64,000 bases of DNA from Micromonospora sp. MA102 (GTDB taxonomy: Bacteria > Actinomycetota > Actinomycetes > Mycobacteriales > Micromonosporaceae), in the NCBI RefSeq assembly GCF_025460765.1, contig NZ_JAMWEG010000007.1:124001-188000 (forward strand), read 5' to 3'. This document shows, in pieces, positions 1 to 8,536 of this stretch. Each line of letters begins with the position of its first letter. Within the stretch, counting starts at the first letter, position 1. The notes under the pieces are model-generated. The model saw nothing but the letters and a program-made list of their open reading frames with translations, did not search any database and had not been told where the DNA came from. The translations under genes were made by a program, and so were the position numbers.

Positions 1-1004
1 GCAAGCCGGACGACGTGTTCACCTGGTTCGCCGGCTACCGGATGCGGTTCTTCGCCGCCAAGGGCCTGGCCGGCGACGTCAGCGACGTCTGGGGCAAGCT
101 CTCCGGATTCTCCGACGCGTTCAAGAAGGCGTCGACCGGGGACGACGGCAAGCAGTACTTCGTGCCGGCGTCCTACTACCCGTGGGCGGTCTTCTACCGC
201 AAGTCGGTGTGGCAGCAGCGCGGCTACCAGGTGCCGAAGACGCTCGACGACTTCACCGCGCTCGGCACGCAGATGAAGAAGGACGGCTTGAACCCGATCG
301 CCTTCGCCGACAAGGACGGCTGGCCGGCGATGGGCACCTTCGACATCCTCAACCTGCGCATCAACGGCTACCAGTTCCACGTCGACCTGATGGCCGGCAA
401 GGAGGCGTGGACCTCCGACAAGGTCAAGAAGGTCTTCGACACCTGGGCGGGGCTGCTGCCGCTGCACCAGCCGGACGCCCTGGGCCGGACCTGGCAGGAG
501 GCGGCCCAGTCGCTGCAGCAGAAGAAGAGCGGCATGTACCTGCTCGGCCTCTTCGTCGCCCAGCAGTTCAACGAGAACGAGCAGGACGACATCGACTTCT
601 TCACCTTCCCGGAGATCGACTCCACCATCGGGGCCAAGGCCCTGGACGCGCCGATCGACGGCTACATGATGGCCCGCAAGCCGAAGTCCGAGGCCAACGC
701 CAAGAAGCTGCTGGAGTACATCGGCGGCGTCGACGCCGCGAACATCATGGTGAAGGGCGACCCCGGCACTCTGGTCGCCAACACCGGCGGGGACACCAGC
801 GGCTACACCGCGCTGAAGAAGAAGGCCGCCGAGCTGGTCGGCTCCGCCACCGAGATCGCCCAGTTCCTCGACCGGGACACCCGGCCGGACTTCGCCTCGA
901 CCGTGATGATCCCGGCGTTGCAGCAGTTCATCAAGGACCCGAAGGACATCAGCGGGCTGCTCACGAGCATCGAGAACCAGAAGAAGTCGATCTTCACCAG
1001 CTGA
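1..1004 (+). CDS. ABC sugar transporter, solute-binding protein (5'-partial)
   Basis: The frame is open from the left edge (first full codon at 3), so the start and the lipoprotein signal lie outside the window; about 333 residues remain. It is the bulk of a type 1 extracellular solute-binding protein, the lipid-anchored receptor that hands a sugar to the two permeases encoded next. The aromatic stretch SYYPWAVFYRKSVW near residue 55 and the late DGYMMARKPK and GDPGTLVANTGGD segments are typical of the oligosaccharide-binding family. The stop lies 22 bases before the first permease. Because the operon ends in an alpha-galactosidase, an alpha-galactoside such as raffinose or melibiose is the likely cargo; that substrate is inferred from context only. 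Confidence 0.9.
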   Translation, partial: KPDDVFTWFAGYRMRFFAAKGLAGDVSDVWGKLSGFSDAFKKASTGDDGKQYFVPASYYPWAVFYRKSVWQQRGYQVPKTLDDFTALGTQMKKDGLNPIAFADKDGWPAMGTFDILNLRINGYQFHVDLMAGKEAWTSDKVKKVFDTWAGLLPLHQPDALGRTWQEAAQSLQQKKSGMYLLGLFVAQQFNENEQDDIDFFTFPEIDSTIGAKALDAPIDGYMMARKPKSEANAKKLLEYIGGVDAANIMVKGDPGTLVANTGGDTSGYTALKKKAAELVGSATEIAQFLDRDTRPDFASTVMIPALQQFIKDPKDISGLLTSIENQKKSIFTS

Positions 1005-1026
1005 AGACGGAAGGGGGAGGACAGCC

Positions 1027-1983
1027 ATGTCCGACCTGCCCCTGATCCAAGCGGATCGCGCCGTGCCGCCGCCGGCCGCGACCACCACCACGCGTGGTCG
1101 CGGCCGCCGGCTACGGCTCCTGTCCGGCACCGACCGCGTGGTGATCACGCTGATGGTGCTGGTGCCCCTGCTGCTCGTCGTCGGCCTGGTCTGGCTGCCG
1201 GCGGGAGCGACCGTGCTGCTCTCCGGCACCAACTGGGACGGCATCGGCCCGCTGGGTGAGATCGATTGGGTCGGTCTGAAGAACTACGACGACGTGGTGA
1301 ACATCTACCCGCCGTTCGTGCCGGCCGTGCAGAACAACCTGCTCTGGCTGGCCGCGCTGTTCGTGGTGGCCACCCCGTTCGGGATGTTCCTCGCCGTGCT
1401 GCTGGACAAGGAGATCCGCGGCAGCCGGTTCTACCAGACCGCGCTCTACCTGCCGGTGGTGCTCTCGCTGGCGCTGATCGGCTTCGTCTGGCAGCTCATC
1501 TACAGCCGCGACCAGGGCCTGCTCAACGCGCTGCTCGGCACCCAGACCGACTGGTACGGCGACCCGAACGTCAACATCTGGGCGGTGCTCCTCGCCGCCG
1601 GCTGGCGGCACGTCGGCTACATCATGCTGCTCTACCTGGCCGGCCTGAAGGGCGTCGACCCGTCGTTGCGCGAGGCCGCCGCCGTGGACGGCTCCTCCGA
1701 GGCCAGCACGTTCTTCCGGGTCGTCTTCCCGGTGATGCGACCCATCAACATCATCGTGCTGGTGGTGACGGTGATCGAGTCGCTGCGCGCCTTCGACCTG
1801 GTCTGGGTCATCAACAAGGGCCGCAACGGCCTGGAGCTGATCTCCGCCTTGGTCACCCAGAACGTGGTGGGCGAGGCGAGCCGGATCGGCTTCGGCTCGG
1901 CGCTGGCGACCATCATGCTGGTCGTCTCCCTGGTCTTCATCACCCTCTACCTGTTCACCGTGATGCGGGAGGACCGGCGATGA
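1027..1983 (+). CDS. ABC sugar transporter permease, MalF type
   Basis: A 318-residue inner-membrane permease. A polar, Arg-rich N-terminus of about 38 residues is followed by hydrophobic segments consistent with six helices. The cytoplasmic EAA loop, which docks the ATPase, is visible near residue 217 (EAAAVDGSSEASTFFRVVFP). The ATG follows a GGGGGAGGA ribosome-binding site. It pairs with the MalG-type permease, whose ATG overlaps this stop (ATGA at 1980-1983). No ATPase gene lies in this operon, so the importer probably uses a shared MsiK-type ATPase encoded elsewhere, as is common for actinobacterial sugar importers; that last point is inference. Confidence 0.93.
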   Translation: MSDLPLIQADRAVPPPAATTTTRGRGRRLRLLSGTDRVVITLMVLVPLLLVVGLVWLPAGATVLLSGTNWDGIGPLGEIDWVGLKNYDDVVNIYPPFVPAVQNNLLWLAALFVVATPFGMFLAVLLDKEIRGSRFYQTALYLPVVLSLALIGFVWQLIYSRDQGLLNALLGTQTDWYGDPNVNIWAVLLAAGWRHVGYIMLLYLAGLKGVDPSLREAAAVDGSSEASTFFRVVFPVMRPINIIVLVVTVIESLRAFDLVWVINKGRNGLELISALVTQNVVGEASRIGFGSALATIMLVVSLVFITLYLFTVMREDRR

Positions 1984-2891
1984 GCAGCGCGACCCTGACC
2001 CGTGCGCCCGACGCCGCGCCACCGCCCGCCCGCCGCCGGCCACTGCGGCCGGCCCGCGTGGTCCTGCACGTCTTCCTCGCCGCGGTGGCGGTCGGCTGGC
2101 TCTTCCCGATCCTCTGGGCGGTGCTGACCTCGCTGCGCTCGTACGAGTACACCGCCACCCACGGCTACGTCTCGCTCGGCGGCTGGACCCTCGACAACTA
2201 CCTCACCGCGTGGCGGACCGCCGAGTTCGGCAAGCACTTCCTGAACTCGGTCTACATCACGGTCCCGGCGGTGCTGCTGACCCTCTTCCTCGCCTCGTGC
2301 GTGGCGTTCGTGATCGCCCGGTTCAGCTGGAAGCTCAACATCGCGCTGCTCGGCCTCTTCACCGCGGCGAACCTCCTGCCACAGCAGGCCCTGCTCATCC
2401 CGCTGTTCCGGATGTTCACCGAGATCCCGCTGCCGGCCTGGATGAGTGACTCGGAGCTGCTCTACGACAGCTACTGGGGGCTGATCCTGGTCAACGTCGC
2501 CTTCCAGTGCGGCTTCTGCGTCTTCGTGCTGAGCAACTACATGAAGGCCCTGCCGCACGAGCTGTACGAGGCGGCCATGGTGGACGGGGCGAGCGTCTGG
2601 CGGCAGTACTGGCAGGTGACCATGCCGCTGTGCCGGCCGGCCCTGGCCGCGCTGGCGACGCTGGAGGTGACCTGGATCTACAACGAGTTCTTCTGGGCCA
2701 CCGTGCTCATGCGTACCGGCGACAAGTTCCCGGTGACCAGCTCGCTGAACAACCTGCGCGGCGAGTTCTTCACCGACAACAACCTCGTCTCGGCCGGCTC
2801 GGTGCTGGTCGCCATCCCCACCCTGGTCATCTTCTTCCTGTTGCAGAAGCAGTTCGTCCGGGGCCTCACCCTGGGAGCCAGCAAGGGATGA
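1980..2891 (+). CDS. ABC sugar transporter permease, MalG type
   Basis: A 303-residue second permease of the importer. The frame is open far upstream, but the start is fixed by the ATGA overlap with the preceding stop and by the onset of family-like sequence (MSSATLTRAPDA). One helix lies near residues 28-46, followed by the periplasmic loop ending GYVSLGGWTLDNY that marks MalG-type subunits. The EAA loop (EAAMVDGASVWRQYWQVTMP) sits near residue 200. The last codons overlap the alpha-galactosidase start by four bases, so transport and hydrolysis are translationally coupled. Confidence 0.93.
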   Translation: MSSATLTRAPDAAPPPARRRPLRPARVVLHVFLAAVAVGWLFPILWAVLTSLRSYEYTATHGYVSLGGWTLDNYLTAWRTAEFGKHFLNSVYITVPAVLLTLFLASCVAFVIARFSWKLNIALLGLFTAANLLPQQALLIPLFRMFTEIPLPAWMSDSELLYDSYWGLILVNVAFQCGFCVFVLSNYMKALPHELYEAAMVDGASVWRQYWQVTMPLCRPALAALATLEVTWIYNEFFWATVLMRTGDKFPVTSSLNNLRGEFFTDNNLVSAGSVLVAIPTLVIFFLLQKQFVRGLTLGASKG

Positions 2892-5116
2892 CCATCGTCC
2901 ACCTGCGCCGCGCGCGGACCAGCCTGGTGCTCGACGCGCGCGGCCCCGGCCTGCCCCGGGTCGTGCACTGGGGCGCCGACCTCGGGCCGCTGCCGGCCGC
3001 CGACCTGCCCGCGCTGGTCGACGCCACCGTCCCGCCGGTGGTGCCGAGCAGCTTCGACGCGCCGACCGTGCTGTCGCTGCTGCCCGAACCGAGCGCCGGC
3101 TGGAGCGGCCGCCCCGGCCTGGCCGGGCACCGGGACGGCCGGGACTGGTCGACGGCCTTCCGGCTCACCGGGCTGGACGTCGCCGACGACGGCGACCTGC
3201 CCGGCGACCCGGAACCGAGCCGCGTGGCGGCGGGCGGGGACGCGGTGCGCGTATCCGGACCGGAGCGGGACCACGACGCGGCCGGGTCCGCACGGGTGAC
3301 CGTGCGGGCCGCGGACCCGGGCGCCGGGCTGTCGCTGACCGTCGAGATCACCCTGACCACCGCGGGGCTGCTGACCGTGCGACACCGGCTGCGCAACGAC
3401 GGCGACCGGCCCTACGAGGTACGCGAGCTGACGCCGGTGCTGCCGGTGCCGGCGGTCGCCACCGAACTGCTCGACCTGACGGGGCGCTGGTGCCGGGAGC
3501 GCGCGCCGCAGCGGCACCCGTGGTCGATGGGCGCCTGGGTACGCGAGGGACGGCACGGCCGGACCGGGCACGACGCCACCCTGCTGCTGGTCGCCGGCAC
3601 GGCCGGGTTCGGCTTCGGGCACGGCGAGGTGTGGGCGGTGCACACCGCGTGGAGCGGCGACCACGTCACGGTCGCCGAGCGCCGGCCGACCGGGGAGGCC
3701 ACCCTCGGCGGCGGTGAGCTGCTCGCGCCCGGGGAGATCCTGCTCGGGCCGGGCGAGGAGTACGCCACTCCCCTGCTCTACGCGGTGCACTCCGCCGACG
3801 GGCTGGACGGGCTCAGCGACGTGCTGCACACCCACCTGCGCGCCCGCCCGGAGCACCCGCGCGGCCCCCGCCCGGTGACCTTGAACGTCTGGGAGGCGGT
3901 CTACTTCGACCACGACCTGGATCGACTCCGGGGTCTCGCGGACCGGGCCGCCGAGGTGGGCGTGGAACGCTTCGTGCTGGACGACGGCTGGTTCCGCGGC
4001 CGGCGGCACGACCGGGCCGGCCTCGGCGACTGGTGGGTGGACGACGAGGTGTGGCCGGGCGGGCTGCAACCGCTCATCGACCACGTCCGGAAGCACGGCA
4101 TGCAGTTCGGGCTCTGGGTCGAGCCGGAGATGGTCAACCCGGACTCGGACCTGTTCCGCGCCCACCCGGACTGGGTTCTCCAGGCCCCCGGCCGGCTCCC
4201 GCCGGAATGGCGGCACCAGCAGGTGCTCGACCTCGCGCACCCGGACGCGTACGCCCACCTGCTCGGCCGGCTGGACGCGGTGCTGAGCGAGCACGACGGG
4301 ATCGCGTACCTGAAGTGGGACCACAACCGGGACCTCACCGAGGCCGGGCACGGCGGGCGGCCCGGCGTGCACGCGCAGACCGTGGCCGTCTACCGGCTCC
4401 TCGACGACCTGCGCGCCCGGCACCCCGGCCTGGAGATCGAGAGCTGCTCCTCCGGGGGCGCCCGGGTGGACCTGGAGATCCTGCGCCGCACCGACCGGGT
4501 CTGGGCCAGCGACTGCAACGACGCCCTGGAGCGGCTGTCCATCCAGCGCTGGACCGGCCTGCTGCTGCCGCCCGAGCTGATCGGCACCCACATCGGACCG
4601 GAGCGCTCGCACACCACCCACCGCGTGCACGACCTGGGCTTCCGGGCGGCCACCGCGCTCTTCGGCCACCACGGCATCGAGTGGGACATCAGCGGGATCG
4701 GCGCGGCCGAGCGGGCCGAACTCGCCGCCTGGGTGGCGCTGCACAAGCGGCTCCGCCCGCTGCTGCACGGCGGCCGGGTGGTCCGGGTCGACCACCCGGA
4801 CCCGGCCGTCCAGGCCCACGGCGTGGTCGCCCACGACGGCTCCCACGCGGTGTACGCGGTCTCCCGGCTGGCCACGTCGGCGGCGCAGGTGCCCGGCATG
4901 GTGCGGCTGCCGGGCCTGGACCCGGCCCGGCGCTACCGGGTCCGGCCGCCCGCCGGAGTGCCGGAGCCGGCACTGCTGGAACTGGCGCCGCCGGCCTGGC
5001 TGGCCACGGACGGCGGGGTGACGCTGAGCGGGTCGGCGCTGGGTTCCGTGGGACTCCAGCTGCCCGCCCTGCACCCGGAGCAGGCGCTGCTGCTGGAGGT
5101 CGGCTCGGCCGAGTGA
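2888..5116 (+). CDS. alpha-galactosidase, glycoside hydrolase family 36
   Basis: A 742-residue cytoplasmic enzyme releasing terminal alpha-1,6-galactose from raffinose-type sugars or melibiose. Residues 1-330 form the beta-supersandwich domain, the middle is the TIM barrel and the C-terminus a beta-sandwich. The nucleophile motif YLKWDHNRDL places the catalytic Asp at residue 478, and the acid/base motif VWASDCNDALERL covers residues 540-552; ESCSSGGARVDLEI precedes it as usual in GH36. The length matches tetrameric bacterial GH36 enzymes. There is no signal peptide, so imported sugars are split inside the cell. The ATG overlaps the permease stop (ATGA). The frame is open upstream to 2507, but that part is out-of-frame permease sequence. 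Confidence 0.93.
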   Translation: MTIVHLRRARTSLVLDARGPGLPRVVHWGADLGPLPAADLPALVDATVPPVVPSSFDAPTVLSLLPEPSAGWSGRPGLAGHRDGRDWSTAFRLTGLDVADDGDLPGDPEPSRVAAGGDAVRVSGPERDHDAAGSARVTVRAADPGAGLSLTVEITLTTAGLLTVRHRLRNDGDRPYEVRELTPVLPVPAVATELLDLTGRWCRERAPQRHPWSMGAWVREGRHGRTGHDATLLLVAGTAGFGFGHGEVWAVHTAWSGDHVTVAERRPTGEATLGGGELLAPGEILLGPGEEYATPLLYAVHSADGLDGLSDVLHTHLRARPEHPRGPRPVTLNVWEAVYFDHDLDRLRGLADRAAEVGVERFVLDDGWFRGRRHDRAGLGDWWVDDEVWPGGLQPLIDHVRKHGMQFGLWVEPEMVNPDSDLFRAHPDWVLQAPGRLPPEWRHQQVLDLAHPDAYAHLLGRLDAVLSEHDGIAYLKWDHNRDLTEAGHGGRPGVHAQTVAVYRLLDDLRARHPGLEIESCSSGGARVDLEILRRTDRVWASDCNDALERLSIQRWTGLLLPPELIGTHIGPERSHTTHRVHDLGFRAATALFGHHGIEWDISGIGAAERAELAAWVALHKRLRPLLHGGRVVRVDHPDPAVQAHGVVAHDGSHAVYAVSRLATSAAQVPGMVRLPGLDPARRYRVRPPAGVPEPALLELAPPAWLATDGGVTLSGSALGSVGLQLPALHPEQALLLEVGSAE

Positions 5117-5120
5117 GGAT

Positions 5121-5162
5121 CGGGTGCGGGTGTCGCCGCCGGGGGACGACCCCCCGCACCCG
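5121..5162 (+). terminator. hairpin after the alpha-galactosidase operon
   Basis: Ten-base arms CGGGTGCGGG (5121-5130) and CCCGCACCCG (5153-5162) enclose a 22-base loop that itself holds a GGGGG/CCCCC pairing. The hairpin starts five bases after the stop and lies between convergent genes, so it can end transcription from both sides. There is no U tract, which is usual for actinobacterial terminators. Confidence 0.6.
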
Positions 5163-5172
5163 GAGCCCATCG

Positions 5173-6120
5173 TCAGGCGGGCGGGCGATCGGTCCACTCG
5201 GTGGTGAGGGTGAACATCCTGCCCTCCGGGGCCGAGATCCGGGCCCCGTCGGCCGTGACGAAGAAGTTGGTCCTGCGGATGCGGGCGGTGGCCGGGTCGA
5301 CCACCAGCCGGGCCGCCCAGTCCGCGTCCAGGCGGATCAGCAGGCCCTCCCCGCCCTCGGTCGCCCCGGTGCTGGTCACCTCGGGGTACCCGCCGAAGGC
5401 CTGGAAGGCGGCGGCGCGGACCTTGGGAGGCGCGGGCAACTGCGCGATCAGGGACAGCAGTCCGTCGAAGACCATCTGCTCCCGCATGGCCGCGTCCGGC
5501 CGGCCGGCGCTCGTCCGGATGTCGCTGTCGCGCACGAGCTCGCCGATCCGCTCCTTCAGCGCCGCCGGCTCGGTCGGTAGCCGCTGAAGTTCGTCGAAGC
5601 TGACCTGGGGGCCACCCAGGCGGAACGGTACGGGTCCGGCCAGTTGGAGAACCTTGCCGCCGGTCTTGCCGCCGCGTACCCAGGTCCGGCCGTCACGCCG
5701 GGTCCAGCTCTCCGACCGCCAGTCGGCGGCCTCGGTCCGCAGGTACCAGTAGGCACCGGAACCGGCCGGGGTCCTTCCCGCCGTGGTGGCGGCGGCGAGC
5801 AGGATCTGGTGGCCGGCCGGGCCCGTCGCGACCGGGGCGGAACGGCCACCGGCGATCGGGGCCGCAGCCTCGGGGCCGGCGGCGCCGATCACCACGACGG
5901 CGGCGGTCGCCGCGGCCGCCGCCGTCAGCGCCGACGCCAGGATCAGCCGGCGCCGCGGTCGCTGCCGCGGAACCTGCTCAGCCGGGGATCGGTGCGGGTG
6001 TACCTGTGTCATCACGAACTCCTGGATCAACCGGTGGCGGTCGCCCGGGAGGTCCCGCTCCGCCGGGGCCGGCAGCAGGCCGGCCAGTTCGTTGCGTACG
6101 TCTCTCGCGTCGGCGTTCAT
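5173..6120 (-). CDS. CU044_5270-family membrane protein, sigma-factor partner
   Basis: A 315-residue protein. About 60 N-terminal cytoplasmic residues include [16 protein letters not shown] and [10 protein letters not shown], then an Arg-rich stop-transfer region, one Ala/Val-rich helix near residues 60-85 and a roughly 230-residue extracytoplasmic domain. The layout matches the actinobacterial CU044_5270 family, usually encoded directly after an ECF sigma gene. Its ATG overlaps the sigma stop by four bases (6117-6120), so the two are translationally coupled. By position and topology it may be a membrane-anchored anti-sigma or sensor protein. It lacks a recognisable HxxxCxxC zinc anti-sigma motif, so regulation of the sigma factor is inferred only. 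Confidence 0.8.
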   Translation of the reverse strand: MNADARDVRNELAGLLPAPAERDLPGDRHRLIQEFVMTQVHPHRSPAEQVPRQRPRRRLILASALTAAAAATAAVVVIGAAGPEAAAPIAGGRSAPVATGPAGHQILLAAATTAGRTPAGSGAYWYLRTEAADWRSESWTRRDGRTWVRGGKTGGKVLQLAGPVPFRLGGPQVSFDELQRLPTEPAALKERIGELVRDSDIRTSAGRPDAAMREQMVFDGLLSLIAQLPAPPKVRAAAFQAFGGYPEVTSTGATEGGEGLLIRLDADWAARLVVDPATARIRRTNFFVTADGARISAPEGRMFTLTTEWTDRPPA

Positions 6121-6758
6121 CGGGCTCTCTCCTGAGCGAACCGGACCGCGATCGTGCGGTCGACCGGTATCTGTCCACCGCGCACGGGCGGTTCCCCGAT
6201 CTCCCCGGCCGGCGGGAGCTTCCCGGCGTTCACGAGCTTCTGCAGCTTGCCGCGGGCCCGGGACAGCCGGGACCGCACCGTCCCGACCGGCACGCCGAGC
6301 GCGGCCGCCGCCTCGGCGTAGTCCAGCCCGGACCAGACGCAGAGCGCCAGCACCTCGCGTTCCGGCTGGCGCAGGGCGGCCAGAGCGGTACGGACCCGGG
6401 CGAGCCGTTCCCGGTCCCGAAGACGGCCGACCACCTCCTCGGCGAAGTCCGGCACCACCTCGGGCGGAGGCAGCCGGGCCAGCGCCCCGGCGTGCCGGCG
6501 GGCGGCGCGGCGCACGTTGCGCGCGACGTTGGTGGCGATGCCGAGCAGCCAGGGCCGCAGCGAACCGGCCTCGGCGTCGACGTCCACCCGCTCCCGCAGC
6601 CGCCAGGCCTCCAGGAAGGTCAACGACACCACGTCCTCGGCCGCCGACCAGGCCCCGGTCAACCGGAAACCGTGGTTGTAGACCGACCGGGCGTGGTCGT
6701 CGAACAGCTCCCGGAACGCCTCGGGGTCGCCGGCGCGGATCCGGGCGCGCACACTCAT
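6117..6758 (-). CDS. ECF-family RNA polymerase sigma factor
   Basis: A 213-residue sigma-70 factor of the extracytoplasmic-function group. Region 2 spans about residues 10-85 ([19 protein letters not shown], then [14 protein letters not shown]), with the helix facing the -10 element in [15 protein letters not shown]. Region 4 spans about residues 125-185 and carries the helix-turn-helix [23 protein letters not shown] 6758 is chosen; GTG 6764 is two codons upstream in the same frame. It is co-transcribed with the membrane partner that follows. No C-terminal extension is seen. The signal sensed is unknown. Confidence 0.9.
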   Translation of the reverse strand: MSVRARIRAGDPEAFRELFDDHARSVYNHGFRLTGAWSAAEDVVSLTFLEAWRLRERVDVDAEAGSLRPWLLGIATNVARNVRRAARRHAGALARLPPPEVVPDFAEEVVGRLRDRERLARVRTALAALRQPEREVLALCVWSGLDYAEAAAALGVPVGTVRSRLSRARGKLQKLVNAGKLPPAGEIGEPPVRGGQIPVDRTIAVRFAQERAR

Positions 6759-6926
6759 CTCCACGTGTCACACCTGTCCGCTCGGCCACCCGAGTTCCCG
6801 ACCGGATCCGGTCGTCCGGCGGGCGATCGGAACAGGCTCGAAACTTCCGGGCTGAGGCTCCGGTTCGAGCCCGGGTCGGCCAACGCCTGTCGCGGCTCGG
6901 ACGGCGCGTGGGACTTCCGGAAATTC

Positions 6927-6956
6927 TTGACTCCGCATCGGCGGCGGGCCAATACT
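6927..6956 (+). promoter_or_regulatory. candidate promoter of the polysaccharide deacetylase gene
   Basis: TTGACT (6927-6932) and AATACT (6951-6956) are separated by 18 bases in the 267-base gap between the sigma gene and the deacetylase. They would start a transcript near 6963 with a leader of about 70 bases ending in an AGGAGGG ribosome-binding site. The -35 is strong and the -10 matches the consensus at four of six positions. Confidence 0.4.
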
Positions 6957-7031
6957 TGCGCCGCCCGCCGGACCTCGACGGCTGTCGATGCGAGGGCCGG
7001 CAACCCGCCACCACGAGGAGGGCCCAGCCGC

Positions 7032-8030
7032 ATGTGGAGCAGAACACCGTCGAAGCGATCCCTGGCCGCGGGAGTCGCCGCGGCCGCGCTGGTCGCGGCG
7101 AGCAGCCTGGCCGTCACGCTCACCGTGGCGGCCGCCCCGGCCCGGGCTGCCGCCTGCAACGGGTACGTCGGGCTCACGTTCGACGACGGCCCGTCCAACG
7201 ACCACACCCCCGCCCTGCTCAACGCGCTGCGGCAGAACGGGCTGCGGGCCACGATGTTCAACGAGGGCCAGTACGCGGCCGCCTACCCCGCCCAGGTGCG
7301 GGCGCAGGTCAGCGCCGGCATGTGGGTCGGTAACCACAGCTACACGCATCCGCACCTGATCCAGCAGAGCCAGTCGCAGATCGACTCCGAGGTCTCCCGG
7401 ACCCAGCAGGCCATCGCCAACGCCGGCGGCGGCACACCCCGGCTGTTCCGTCCACCGTACGGCGAGACCAACTCCACCCTGCAGTCGGTCCTGGCGAGGT
7501 ACGGCTTGACGCAGATCATCTGGGATGTCGACTCGCAGGACTGGAACGGGGCGAGCGTCGACGCGATCGTGCAGGCCAACGCCCGGCTCACCAACGGCCA
7601 GATCATCCTCATGCACGAGTGGTCCGCCAACACGCTCGCGGCGATCCCCCGTATCGCGCAGGGGCTGGCCAGCCGTGGCCTGTGCGCCGGCATGATCTCC
7701 CCGCAGACCGGCCGCGCCGTGGCGCCCGACGGCGGCGGTGGCGGTGGCGGCGGTGGCGGTGGGGGCAGTTGCACCGCGACGCTCTCGGACGGGCAGCAGT
7801 GGAGCGACCGCTACAACCTCAACGTCTCGGTGTCCGGCTCCAACACCTGGACGGTCACCATGAACATCCCCACCCCCGCGAAGGTCATCGCCACCTGGAA
7901 CGTCAACGCCACCTGGCCCAACGCCCAGACGATGGTCGGCCGGCCGAACGGCAGCGGCAACACCTTCGGGGTCACCATCCAGCACAACGGCAACCGGACC
8001 TGGCCGACCGTCTCCTGCGCGGCCGGCTGA
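7032..8030 (+). CDS. secreted polysaccharide deacetylase (NodB/CE4) with C-terminal beta-sandwich binding domain
   Basis: A 332-residue exported carbohydrate esterase. A Tat/Sec-like signal peptide (residues 1-38, ending ARA-AAC) precedes the NodB fold. CE4 motif 1 is LTFDDGPSN with the catalytic base and the metal Asp, motif 2 is NHSYTHPHL with the two metal histidines, motif 3 is FRPPYGETN, motif 4 DVDSQDWNG, and motif 5 ILMHE. A run of about 14 glycines near residues 236-249 links it to a Trp-containing domain of about 85 residues that resembles carbohydrate-binding beta-sandwich modules. The likely substrate is acetylated xylan or chitin. The strong AGGAGGG site fixes ATG 7032; in-frame sequence upstream is non-coding. 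Confidence 0.88.
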   Translation: MWSRTPSKRSLAAGVAAAALVAASSLAVTLTVAAAPARAAACNGYVGLTFDDGPSNDHTPALLNALRQNGLRATMFNEGQYAAAYPAQVRAQVSAGMWVGNHSYTHPHLIQQSQSQIDSEVSRTQQAIANAGGGTPRLFRPPYGETNSTLQSVLARYGLTQIIWDVDSQDWNGASVDAIVQANARLTNGQIILMHEWSANTLAAIPRIAQGLASRGLCAGMISPQTGRAVAPDGGGGGGGGGGGGSCTATLSDGQQWSDRYNLNVSVSGSNTWTVTMNIPTPAKVIATWNVNATWPNAQTMVGRPNGSGNTFGVTIQHNGNRTWPTVSCAAG

Positions 8031-8032
8031 CG

Positions 8033-8049
8033 CCGGAAATTTCTTCCGG
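8033..8049 (+). terminator. short hairpin after the deacetylase gene
   Basis: CCGGAA and TTCCGG arms with a five-base loop begin three bases after the stop codon. The stem is short, so this may be a weak terminator or a transcript 3'-end stabiliser. Confidence 0.35.
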
Positions 8050-8131
8050 ACGGATGTCGAGGAGCGGGGTGGCAGCTTCTACCGGAGGGTGGAAGCACCG
8101 ACAATCGGTGCTCGGGCGTGAGGAGCCAACC

Positions 8132-8533
8132 GTGAAGTACATGCTGCTGATGCAGTTCAGCGCCGCCGGGACCGACTTCCCCTCGATCGACACGTGGACG
8201 CCGGAGGAGATCCGGGCGCACATCGGGTTCATGGGCGACGTCAACGCGAAGCTCGTCGCCGACGGGGAGTTCGTGCAGGCCGAGGGGTTGGGCGGGCCGC
8301 AGCAGGCGCGGATCGTCCGGGCCGGCGAGAACGGCGCGCCGGTGGTCACCGAGGGACCGTTCGCCGAGACCAAGGAGTTCCTGGCCGGCTGGTGGATCGT
8401 GGACTGCGAGACGCCGCAGCGGGCCGTGGAGATCGCCGCGCACATCTCCACCGCGCCCGGACCGGGCGGCCGTCCCCTCGGCATGCCCATCGAGGTGCAC
8501 CCCGTCATGTCGGCGCCAACGCAGGAGCTGTGA
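8132..8533 (+). CDS. YCII-related DGPF-domain protein
   Basis: A 133-residue cytoplasmic protein of the YCII/DGPF family, a ferredoxin-like fold of unproven function. It opens MKYMLLMQFSAAG and carries the family signature as EGPFAETKEFLAGWWIVD, with Glu replacing the first Asp. The GTG start at 8132 follows GAGGAGCC. The stop lies in the same reading frame as the ECF42-type sigma gene that follows. Genes for ECF42 sigma factors are known to sit beside DGPF proteins, and this pair fits that pattern. The frame is open to 7619 but overlaps the deacetylase, so the upstream part is spurious. Confidence 0.88.
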   Translation: MKYMLLMQFSAAGTDFPSIDTWTPEEIRAHIGFMGDVNAKLVADGEFVQAEGLGGPQQARIVRAGENGAPVVTEGPFAETKEFLAGWWIVDCETPQRAVEIAAHISTAPGPGGRPLGMPIEVHPVMSAPTQEL

Positions 8534-8536
8534 CCT

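Noticed and set aside
1111..5197. Long antisense open frames opposite the sugar transporter and alpha-galactosidase
   Set aside because: They are shadow frames of the real genes, rich in Arg, Gly, Pro and Ala, a usual effect of very high GC.
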